A stretch of 64,000 nucleotides of DNA from Knoellia aerolata DSM 18566. GTDB taxonomy: Bacteria > Actinomycetota > Actinomycetes > Actinomycetales > Dermatophilaceae. The notes beneath the pieces are model-generated. The model was not told where the DNA came from and did not search any database. It saw nothing but the letters and a program-made list of their open reading frames with translations. Where the stretch lies: positions 1 through 64,000 of the forward strand of contig NZ_AVPL01000009.1 of NCBI RefSeq assembly GCF_000768695.1. The letters are read 5' to 3'. Made by a program: the position numbers and the translations under genes. Shown piece by piece: positions 57,834 to 64,000 of the stretch; the first letter of the stretch is position 1, and every line of letters begins with the position of its first letter.

Positions 57834-58280
57834 GTCGTCTGGGTCAGAGCGGGGCCAGGGCGCCAGCATTGAAACGCACCCCAGTGCCGCATATTGCGAT
57901 GGTCGCCGAGCCAGACCATCACGGAATCGTGGGTGCGTCGACTGGAAGCGAAGAGCTGGCGACCGGGAGTCCCGCAGATCGGTCACGGGCGTCAGTGTGT
58001 CCGTTGTCCCGCAAGGGCTCTCGCCCAAGCCTCAGATCGTTCCCGACCGTCCGGACATGCCGCATGAAACGAGTCACCGTCGAGCCCCATGCTCCCGCCA
58101 TGGACGCGCACCGCACGCTTGGGCCCGTCGGGAGCATGTTGCCGGCGCTGGCTCTCCTGCTCATGGCTGCTTCAGGTCTCGCCCGCCCTCGGTTCGTCCC
58201 TGGAGCGACTCGGACGCTTCGTCATCGACTTCCTCTGACGGACCAAACGTCCGGAGGTGCCGCACGGTGCGCGGCTCCTC
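57834..58280. other. Gene-poor stretch in the acquired segment
   Basis: About 450 bp between the peptidase terminator and mazF. I see no reading frame with recognisable motifs, no RNA gene and no mobile-element ends; composition is less GC-rich than the surroundings. It may hold decayed element DNA. Confidence 0.4.
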
Positions 58281-58595
58281 CTATTCGAGCAGGGCTACCT
58301 CCAGGTCGTAAGCCAACACCACGGCACGCGCCAGCTGAGCCTCTTGGTCCGCGTGCAGGTAGCCGATCGTGCGTCCAAGAGCACTCGCGGGGACGGTGAG
58401 GACGTTGTCCAAGGACACCGCGCATCTTCGCTCGAGTCCGTTGTCAGGTCCGACCAGAACTTCGCTGGACAAGCCTTTCATGGTGCTGGTGATCGGGGCG
58501 ACCGTCACCTTGTTCATCGCGTCCCGAGCGACCTCTCGAGTCAGCACGAGGGCCGGCCGCGTCTTGTCGAGACGGACCAGAACGATCTCGCGCAC
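58281..58595 (-). CDS. MazF/PemK-type endoribonuclease toxin
   Basis: A 104-aa toxin with the MazF fold motifs: VREIVLVRLDKTRPALVLTR at the N-terminus (Arg and Pro-Ala-Leu-Val strand), VTVAPITSTMKGLSSEV and GLERRCAVSLDNV. It should cut mRNA at short sites unless bound by the antitoxin. The GTG start at 58595 is 5 nt after the antitoxin stop. Confidence 0.9.
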   Translation of the reverse strand: MREIVLVRLDKTRPALVLTREVARDAMNKVTVAPITSTMKGLSSEVLVGPDNGLERRCAVSLDNVLTVPASALGRTIGYLHADQEAQLARAVVLAYDLEVALLE

Positions 58596-58599
58596 GCGC

Positions 58600-58833
58600 T
58601 CAGTCGTCCAGAGCTGCGTGGGCGCCCGTCCACTCGACCAGGTCGTCGAGCTCATCGGCCGCACCCTCGGAGCGGAGGATGTGTGCGTCGTGCTCTGCCG
58701 CCAGACGTCGCATCTCACGCTCCAGGGCGGACGCGACGAGCGCCGCCCTGCTGGGCGCCTTGCCGGTCGCGACGCTGCGGTCGAGGAACGCAACCATCTC
58801 GTCGGGCAAGCGGACCGCGATCTGCGTGCTCAT
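58600..58833 (-). CDS. MazE-type ribbon-helix-helix antitoxin
   Basis: A 77-aa antitoxin starting MSTQIAVRLPDEMVAFLDRS, an RHH DNA-binding strand, with an acidic C-terminal toxin-binding tail (ADELDDLVEWTGAHAALDD). A TACCAT -10 box ends 6 nt before the ATG (leaderless), and a palindromic operator overlaps the promoter. Confidence 0.9.
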   Translation of the reverse strand: MSTQIAVRLPDEMVAFLDRSVATGKAPSRAALVASALEREMRRLAAEHDAHILRSEGAADELDDLVEWTGAHAALDD

Positions 58834-58839
58834 GCCGTC

Positions 58840-58873
58840 ATGGTACCGCACTGCATCCCAGATTGGGATGCAG
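58840..58873 (-). promoter_or_regulatory. mazEF promoter and autoregulatory operator
   Basis: -10 box TACCAT (58845-58840) next to the perfect palindrome CTGCATCCCA-GAT-TGGGATGCAG (58851-58873), placed over the -35/spacer region as expected for MazE/MazEF autorepression. Confidence 0.85.
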
Positions 58874-59038
58874 GAATGGGGAGCGCCCGGTGAGCCTTCC
58901 TTGTACTGCGTCGAGGGCGGGCCTTCGGCCCGACCCGACGCTCCACTGTCCCACCCGGGACCAACGGCCCTCTCGCGTCCGTCGTTTCCCAGCGATGCTC
59001 TGGGGTAGCAGGACGAGGGCACGGAGGGAAGTGGTCTG

Positions 59039-59524
59039 GTGGCCCGCATGACTGGAGAAGTGACCATCGCAGCGCCGGTCGGCGAGGTCTTCGACATGGT
59101 CGCCGACGAGCGCAACGAGCCGCGGTACAACCCTCGAATCGTCCGTGCCGAGATGGTCGGTGAGGGGCCTGTCGGGCTGGGCTCACGCTTCGTGGCTGCC
59201 CCCAGGGGCATGGGCGCCAAGGGCGAGATGACCATGGAGCTGGTGGAGTACGACCGACCCCATCATGTGCGCACCGAGGTCCGCTCGCCCTACCTGCAGG
59301 TGGAGGGCACGGTGACCTGCGCGCAGACCGATGGCGGGACGCGGCTGAGGTGGGACTGGGACATGCGCCTGCTGGGGCCGATGCGGGTGTTGTCCCCGGT
59401 GCTCGCGGTCATCGGCCCCCGGTGGGAGCGGCGGAACTGGATGGGCCTCAAGGAGTACATGGAGTCCGGTCGCAGGGTGGAGTCAGAAGGGGGAGCAGGC
59501 CCCGGTCGTCGGGGGATCCCCTGA
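59039..59524 (+). CDS. SRPBCC family (polyketide cyclase-like) protein
   Basis: A 161-aa START-like fold protein (IAAPVGEVFDMVADERNEPRY) with a hydrophobic-ligand cavity, probably a lipid-binding or unspecialised protein. The GTG at 59039 is used; the ATG three codons later is an alternative. Confidence 0.85.
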   Translation: MARMTGEVTIAAPVGEVFDMVADERNEPRYNPRIVRAEMVGEGPVGLGSRFVAAPRGMGAKGEMTMELVEYDRPHHVRTEVRSPYLQVEGTVTCAQTDGGTRLRWDWDMRLLGPMRVLSPVLAVIGPRWERRNWMGLKEYMESGRRVESEGGAGPGRRGIP

Positions 59525-59573
59525 AGGGCCGGAGGCAGGGGCGCCCACGTCCGATCCGGTCTACCCTGCCGCC

Positions 59574-60161
59574 ATGGCCGACGTCACCGTCAAGTCGCTC
59601 ACACCGGAGACCTTCGACGACTTCGCCGCCCTCGTCGAGCGCAACAAGGGCATGTTCGCCAACTGCTGGTGCACCTGGTTTCATCCCGATGACCGCGGTC
59701 CGGGCAGCACCGTCGAGGACAACCGGGCGTTCAAGAAGCGCCTCGTGGACGAGGGGATCGCGCACGCGGCGTTGGTGTACGACGGCGACCTCGCCATCGC
59801 GTGGGCGGAGTACGGCACACCCGAGGAGCTGCCTGCCATCCACCACCGCAAGGAGTACCTCGCCACCGCCGAGCGACTGCCCGACTACCGGATCACCTGC
59901 ATCCAGGTCGAGAAGGTCCACCGCGGCAAGGGGTTGGCGTCGGTCGCTCTGCGCGGAGCCGTGGACCTGATCGCGCAGGCGGGCGGTGGCGTGGTCGAGG
60001 GCTACCCGCACGACACCGGCGGGGTGCGGAAGAAGAACTCGTCGTTCCTCTACAACGGCACCCGCACCATGTACGAGCGCCAGGGCTTCACCTACGACCG
60101 GCCCAAGGGCCTGGGCAACTGCGTCATGGTGCGCAGGGTGGCCCCGAGCCCGGGGCACTGA
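59574..60161 (+). CDS. GNAT family N-acetyltransferase
   Basis: A 195-aa acetyltransferase of the type with CxCTWFHP near the N-terminus and acetyl-CoA motif VEKVHRGKGLASVALRGAV. A TACCCT box ends 6 nt before the ATG. The substrate is unknown. The 163-bp gap after it carries no recognised feature. Confidence 0.85.
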   Translation: MADVTVKSLTPETFDDFAALVERNKGMFANCWCTWFHPDDRGPGSTVEDNRAFKKRLVDEGIAHAALVYDGDLAIAWAEYGTPEELPAIHHRKEYLATAERLPDYRITCIQVEKVHRGKGLASVALRGAVDLIAQAGGGVVEGYPHDTGGVRKKNSSFLYNGTRTMYERQGFTYDRPKGLGNCVMVRRVAPSPGH

Positions 60162-60324
60162 GGCGAATCTCCCGACCCCTCCGCACCGCGCGCCACACCC
60201 TGTCAGGTCGTTGCCCCGAACAGGGTTCAGGCGGGGTTTCGGACCGCGTGCCGGAGGTGGACCACGCCGCTGTCGAGCCGTCGGTGATCCAGCAGCTCAC
60301 CGAGGTGCCTCCCTGGCCGAACCA

Positions 60325-61065
60325 TCACTCCGTGGGCTCGAGCGGGTCGGTCAAGGAGGCGTAGAAGTTCACCTTGTCCGCGACGGCGCCCAGCTTCACG
60401 TTGAACTCCGTGCTGATGCGCTGGAGGAGATGAAGTGCCTCACCGCTCGTGATTCCCTTGGTGTCCATCACGATGCCGACAGCAGTGGCGATGTGCCGAC
60501 TGGACGCGAGCGCGTCCAGGAGGTCCGTCTGGTCGCGCTGGTGGCGACCGCCCTCGACCGCGAGTGCAGCAAGCGGAACGACCACCGAGGCCACGGTGAT
60601 GTCCTCCTGCGTGAAGGTACGCGCCAGCTTGGAGTAGAAGTTGATGGCTGCGTGGTCGCCGCCCTCCAGCGGCAGACGCAGGCTCAGCATGCTGCGAATT
60701 CCCGTGGCGGCGGTGCAGCGAGGACCGAACGTCGGCCACCGCGCGTCAGTCGAGACGTCCCCTGACAGCAGGGCCGCTGGTCCGGTCGCGGCGTCGAGGC
60801 ACGGTCCTTCACCGATCCGGTACTGGAGCACGTCGACGTTCTTGGGGACGTCGTCCGAGGCGCCGAGCGTGACAGCCGACTGGCCGGCTCGGATCAGGGT
60901 GAGCCCGGCGTGCTGGGCGTGGGGGACGGCAAGCGTGGCCATGCGGATCACATGGTCGGGGCTGACCGCCTGCGTGGATCCGGCAAGGGCGTCGACCATC
61001 CTCTTGAACTGCTTCGCCAGCTCGCGCACCCGCTCGGAGTCGTCAGGTTCGGGGGTCTGATCCAT
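60325..61065 (-). CDS. GAF-ANTAR antitermination regulator
   Basis: A 246-aa signalling protein: GAF domain (about 30-165), a short linker, and an ANTAR RNA-binding domain (about 180-235; SSRHIATAVGIVMDTKGITS). ANTAR proteins bind dual-hairpin leaders and prevent termination. Its start lies inside the upstream PP2C gene (23-nt overlap), so the two form an operon. Confidence 0.92.
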   Translation of the reverse strand: MDQTPEPDDSERVRELAKQFKRMVDALAGSTQAVSPDHVIRMATLAVPHAQHAGLTLIRAGQSAVTLGASDDVPKNVDVLQYRIGEGPCLDAATGPAALLSGDVSTDARWPTFGPRCTAATGIRSMLSLRLPLEGGDHAAINFYSKLARTFTQEDITVASVVVPLAALAVEGGRHQRDQTDLLDALASSRHIATAVGIVMDTKGITSGEALHLLQRISTEFNVKLGAVADKVNFYASLTDPLEPTE

Positions 61066-62437
61066 CCGGCACTCCGTTCAGGCGCGGGGCCGCTCCGCCA
61101 GCAGCCGTCACGCCTTCAGCGTAGGACTTCGGGCTGGTACGCCCTTGCTCGGCGCCGGCGGTCGTGCGCCGCAACGCGCCGTGACCCCCGTGCCAGTCCA
61201 GGACCATGAGCGTGGCGTCGTCGGCCAGAGCACCGTCCGATAGCATCACGACCGCGTCCGTGAGGACCCGGGTCGCCTCGCGGGGATGCAACGTCCGAGT
61301 CCGGGTGATCTGCGCCGACACGTCGAGGGTCGCGGCATCGCGTTCGAGCATCCCGTCCGTGACCAGGACCAACCGATCCCCCGGCCGCAGCGGGATCTCG
61401 GTGGACCGATAGGCGGTGTCGGCGAACAGGCCCAGCGGCAGATCGACCGGCAGGGTGACGGCGGTGGTCGCTCCGTCACGGCACAGGTACGGCGCAACGT
61501 GACCCGCGTTGACCATCGAGAGGACGCCTGTCGTGAGGTCCACGCGCCCCACCATGCCGGTGGCGAAGCCCTCGGCTCCGCTGGCGGCCGCATGATCGAC
61601 CATGGCTGCGTTCGCGGCGGCCGCCTGCTCCACGAGCGAACCGCCCTCGCGGCGGGTGTTGCGCAGGCTTCCCACGCACAGCGTGGCCGTCAACGCACTG
61701 TCGACACCGTGACCCATCGCGTCGGTCAGCGACAGGTGCAGCACGTCACGCCCCAGGCTGTAGTCGAACGTGTCGCCCCCCACGGATGCCGCCGGTTCCA
61801 GCCACGCCGACAACGTGAACGCGCCGGCTTCGCAGGTGAACGCCGCCGGGAGAAGCCTGCGCTGGATCTCCGCGGGCAGCGAGAACGTGGCGCTGCGTTG
61901 GGCCCATTCGAACAGGTCGGTGTGCCGCCGGTTCGCGATCACCACGAACGCCAACACGTGCCCGATGCGCGCCATCTGCGCCAGGGCGGACGCATCGGGA
62001 GCCGCTGGCAGCGACAGCTGCAGGAGCCCCAGTGCCTCACCACGTTCGGTCACGGGCACGAGCACCACCCACCGGGCGGGGTGTCCAGGGGGGCGCTCCG
62101 GTGTCGGCGGGAGGACCTGCACCCTCTGGGTACGCAGCGCCGCCGCCACCGGGCCGTGGTCGAACTCCACGACGACCGCCTGCTCGCCTCCGTCCACCCG
62201 GACCACGTCTTCGCGCCCGCCCAGACCCTGACTGGCCAGCTGGTCCTCGGAGGCATCGTGGGACATGCGCACCAGTGCGCGCCCCGACAGGTCCGCGATG
62301 AGGAAGAACGCCGACGAGGCTCCGAGACTGTCCGCCAGGGCCTCCGTCACGGCCTCCACCGCCTGGAGCGGCGACGCGTCCTCCGCAGCATCCAGCACCC
62401 GCCCCAACGGCTGGTCCGGCTGGACGGCATCACTCAT
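61043..62437 (-). CDS. GAF domain PP2C (SpoIIE-type) phosphatase
   Basis: A 464-aa protein with an N-terminal GAF-like sensor (about 25-170) and a C-terminal SpoIIE/PP2C phosphatase: ASVGGDTFDY, LTDAMGHGVDSAL, VTDGMLER and DDATLMVLDW supply the metal-binding aspartates. Such enzymes dephosphorylate STAS anti-anti-sigma factors or RsbS-like proteins. It lacks the RsbU N-domain, which exists separately at 27242-27574. TAAGGT 7 nt before the ATG suggests a leaderless message. Confidence 0.92.
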   Translation of the reverse strand: MSDAVQPDQPLGRVLDAAEDASPLQAVEAVTEALADSLGASSAFFLIADLSGRALVRMSHDASEDQLASQGLGGREDVVRVDGGEQAVVVEFDHGPVAAALRTQRVQVLPPTPERPPGHPARWVVLVPVTERGEALGLLQLSLPAAPDASALAQMARIGHVLAFVVIANRRHTDLFEWAQRSATFSLPAEIQRRLLPAAFTCEAGAFTLSAWLEPAASVGGDTFDYSLGRDVLHLSLTDAMGHGVDSALTATLCVGSLRNTRREGGSLVEQAAAANAAMVDHAAASGAEGFATGMVGRVDLTTGVLSMVNAGHVAPYLCRDGATTAVTLPVDLPLGLFADTAYRSTEIPLRPGDRLVLVTDGMLERDAATLDVSAQITRTRTLHPREATRVLTDAVVMLSDGALADDATLMVLDWHGGHGALRRTTAGAEQGRTSPKSYAEGVTAAGGAAPRLNGVPDGSDPRT

Positions 62438-62532
62438 GACTCGGACCTTATGACCTCGACACCGAGCCCGGCTCGCGCTGCGACGACATTGCCTCGACCG
62501 CGTGACCGCGGAGCACGAGGAAGGGCCCCTGG

Positions 62533-63567
62533 TCAGCGCGCAGGGTCGACCATCGTCATGCCCGCCACGGTGGCCGTGTCGAAGACGGGCAGCAGGGCGG
62601 CTGCCTCGTCCAGCCCGATCGTGCGCTCGACGAGCTGCTGCGGCTGGAGCCGGCCCTGCTCGATGAGGGCGAGCATCCCGGGGTAGTCGACGGCCGCCAT
62701 CCCGTGGCTCCCGAGCAGGTCGAGCTCCCAGCCGATGACTCGCGCCATCGGCACCCGGGGGTGACCACCGACCGGCGGCAGGAGACCGACCTGGACGTGT
62801 CGGCCCCGGCGTCGCAGGCTGAGGATCGCGTCGGCACAGGTCTGCTCGCTCCCCACGGCGTCGACGGCGACGTGGCTGCCACCACCGGTGAGCTCGATGA
62901 CCGCGGCAGGGACGTCGGTGCCGGCGAGCAGCACGTGGTCGGCGCCCAGGCGGGAGGCGACCGCAAGCGCCTCCTCGTTCCGGTCCACGGCGACGACTCT
63001 CGCGCCGAGCGCCCGGGCGATCATCACGGCGCTCAGCCCCAGGCCCCCCGCGCCGACGACGGTCACCCACTCCCCCTCGACCACCCGCGCCCGGTCGACC
63101 AGGGCGCGGTATGCCGTCGCAAAACGGCACCCGAGGCTCGCCGCGGTCGCGAACTCGACCTGCGGCGGGACGGCGACGAGGTTGGTGTCGGCCGCGTGGA
63201 GGGCGACGTACTCGGCGAACGACCCCCAGTGGGTGAAGCCCGGCTGCTCCTGGCGAGGGCACACCTGCGCCTGACCGCTCGCGCACCACTCGCAGGTCCC
63301 GCAGCCGGAGACGAACGGAGTGGTGACACGGTCCCCCACCCGCCACGTCGTCACGGCGCTGTCCACCGCGACCACGACGCCGGCGAGCTCGTGGCCGGGG
63401 ACGTGCGGGAAGGCGATGTCGTCGTGGCCGGCCCACGCGTGCCAGTCGCTGCGGCACATGCCCGTGGCCATGACTCGCACCACGACTCCTCCCACGGGTG
63501 GCGTGGGATCGGGCACGTCCCGGACCTCGGGTCGGGCTCGGACGGCATCAACGACCATGGCGCGCAC
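62533..63567 (-). CDS. Zinc-dependent alcohol dehydrogenase (MDR family)
   Basis: A 344-aa zinc ADH with catalytic-zinc residues in GMCRSDWHAW and GHELAGVVV, structural zinc in CGTCEWC...VC, and NAD(P) site VVGAGGLGLSAVMIARALGA. It probably oxidises an alcohol or aldehyde. The GTG at 63567 is used; an ATG three codons later is an alternative start. Confidence 0.9.
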   Translation of the reverse strand: MRAMVVDAVRARPEVRDVPDPTPPVGGVVVRVMATGMCRSDWHAWAGHDDIAFPHVPGHELAGVVVAVDSAVTTWRVGDRVTTPFVSGCGTCEWCASGQAQVCPRQEQPGFTHWGSFAEYVALHAADTNLVAVPPQVEFATAASLGCRFATAYRALVDRARVVEGEWVTVVGAGGLGLSAVMIARALGARVVAVDRNEEALAVASRLGADHVLLAGTDVPAAVIELTGGGSHVAVDAVGSEQTCADAILSLRRRGRHVQVGLLPPVGGHPRVPMARVIGWELDLLGSHGMAAVDYPGMLALIEQGRLQPQQLVERTIGLDEAAALLPVFDTATVAGMTMVDPAR

Positions 63568-63579
63568 CGTCCCATGGTG

Positions 63580-63780
63580 TCAGGGGTGGTGCGGCGCCTC
63601 GCGCTCGAGCCGTGCCGCACGCGCTGCGGCGACCTTGGCCTCGCGGCGGCGCTTCAGCCGCGCCTGCGGGTCGGAGCCGGGACTGAGCTGGGCCGGGCCG
63701 AAGACGTGCAGGCCCGCGTACTTGATCCGGTACATGATCCGGTAGCCCAGCGACAGGCCCTCGCGGTCGGCCTTGGCCAT
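63580..63780 (-). CDS. Small conserved hypothetical protein beside MarR
   Basis: A 66-aa basic protein: DREGLSLGYRIMYRIKYAGL followed by a basic, charged C-terminus. It starts with GAGGATG upstream. It is divergent from the MarR gene with an inverted repeat between, so it is probably under MarR control. Function unknown. Confidence 0.65.
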   Translation of the reverse strand: MAKADREGLSLGYRIMYRIKYAGLHVFGPAQLSPGSDPQARLKRRREAKVAAARAARLEREAPHHP

Positions 63781-63791
63781 GGCGACATCCT

Positions 63792-63830
63792 CTATAGTGA
63801 GTGCGGCAACAGTTAGGCCACTCACCATAG
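63792..63830. promoter_or_regulatory. Candidate MarR operator between divergent genes
   Basis: An inverted repeat CTATAGTGAGTG (63792-63803) / CACTCACCATAG (63819-63830) with one mismatch and a 15-nt spacer; TATAGT-like -10 sequences are embedded in it. Confidence 0.65.
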
Positions 63831-63848
63831 CCGACCTCGGCAGGACGG

Positions 63849-64000
63849 ATGACGATGTCCCGCACGCGCGCGCCTCGACCCACGGTCGAGGTCGACCTCC
63901 TCGCCCTCGACCGTCAGGTCTGCTTCGCGCTGGCCGTCGCCTCCCGCAACATCGTCGGCCTCTACCGCCCGCTGCTGGAGCCCATGGGGCTCACCCACCC
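63849..64000 (+). CDS. MarR family transcriptional regulator, cut by the window end
   Basis: Only the N-terminal ~50 residues are visible: a short leader, then LLALDRQVCFALAVASRNIV and YRPLLEPMGLTHP. This matches the OhrR-like MarR group, whose Cys near the N-terminus (CFALAVAS) senses organic hydroperoxides. AGGA precedes the ATG at 63849. Probably autoregulated with the divergent small gene. Confidence 0.8.
   Translation, partial: MTMSRTRAPRPTVEVDLLALDRQVCFALAVASRNIVGLYRPLLEPMGLTH

Noticed and set aside
57919-58164. 81-aa minus-strand frame in the gap after the M28 peptidase
   Set aside because: No ribosome site, no recognisable motif and ordinary composition; probably chance.
55931-63104. 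A complete integrated element with both attachment sites
   Set aside because: No second tRNA 3'-end copy, intact integrase or replication genes were found; only a remnant is supported.

Overview
The window is 64 kb of very GC-rich DNA (about 70% by eye) with actinobacterial gene order and promoters. The blocks metG-tatD-rpfB-rsmA, sdhCAB, galU-moeA-moaC-mog, and fthC / FmdB / SAF / mscL point to Micrococcales, and an Intrasporangiaceae-like genome (Janibacter, Knoellia, Terrabacter types) is my guess. No rRNA gene is present to confirm this. Many genes are apparently leaderless: a TANNNT -10 box lies 6-7 nt before the start codon. The octamer CGGCATAC / GTATGCCG recurs about 37 times, roughly an order of magnitude above chance.

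Layout. 0-5 kb: rsmA (cut by the window edge), rpfB, tatD, metG. 5-8 kb: a LuxR-type two-component pair. 8-12.3 kb: membrane and hypothetical genes, a thioesterase, a CPBP protease, and a DUF559-like gene between two ~65-bp repeats. 12.4-16 kb: succinate dehydrogenase. 16-23 kb: aldo/keto reductase, rsmI, protein mannosyltransferase, and a 1182-aa RecB-nuclease / exonuclease / helicase fusion. 23.5-27.6 kb: two small exported or hypothetical genes, then a stressosome-type operon. 27.6-30.3 kb: a TetR-controlled oxidoreductase, DUF2200 and YihY. 30.4-35 kb: a persulfide (reactive sulfur) regulon with a CstR-like repressor and four operator boxes. 35-38 kb: tRNA-Ala, AI-2E transporter. 38-43 kb: molybdopterin genes with UDP-glucose pyrophosphorylase and 5-FTHF cyclo-ligase. 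43-49.4 kb: penicillin acylase homologue, K+/H+ antiporter, FmdB, SAF protein, MscL. 49.5-55.8 kb: a DUF4011-helicase-Vsr protein with a coupled small gene, enoyl-CoA hydratase, MFS exporter. 55.86-59 kb: tRNA-Arg(CCT) followed by an integrase remnant, a secreted M28 aminopeptidase and a MazEF module, which looks acquired. 59-64 kb: SRPBCC, GNAT, GAF-ANTAR and GAF-PP2C signalling genes, alcohol dehydrogenase, a small conserved gene and a MarR regulator cut by the window end.

The most unusual locus is 24.9-27.6 kb. Its first gene fuses an ECF-type sigma factor (regions 2 and 4), an HxxxCxxC motif and a complete RsbT switch-kinase domain. It is followed, with overlapping or near-overlapping junctions, by RsbR, RsbS and a free-standing RsbU N-terminal domain lacking any phosphatase. 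In the classical sigma-B cascade, RsbT released from the RsbR/RsbS stressosome activates RsbU, which acts through RsbV and RsbW. Here the switch kinase is covalently joined to the sigma factor. The stressosome may therefore hold and release a sigma factor directly, with the RsbU_N protein as a stand-alone binding partner. This mechanism is inferred; the domain assignments are read from the sequence.
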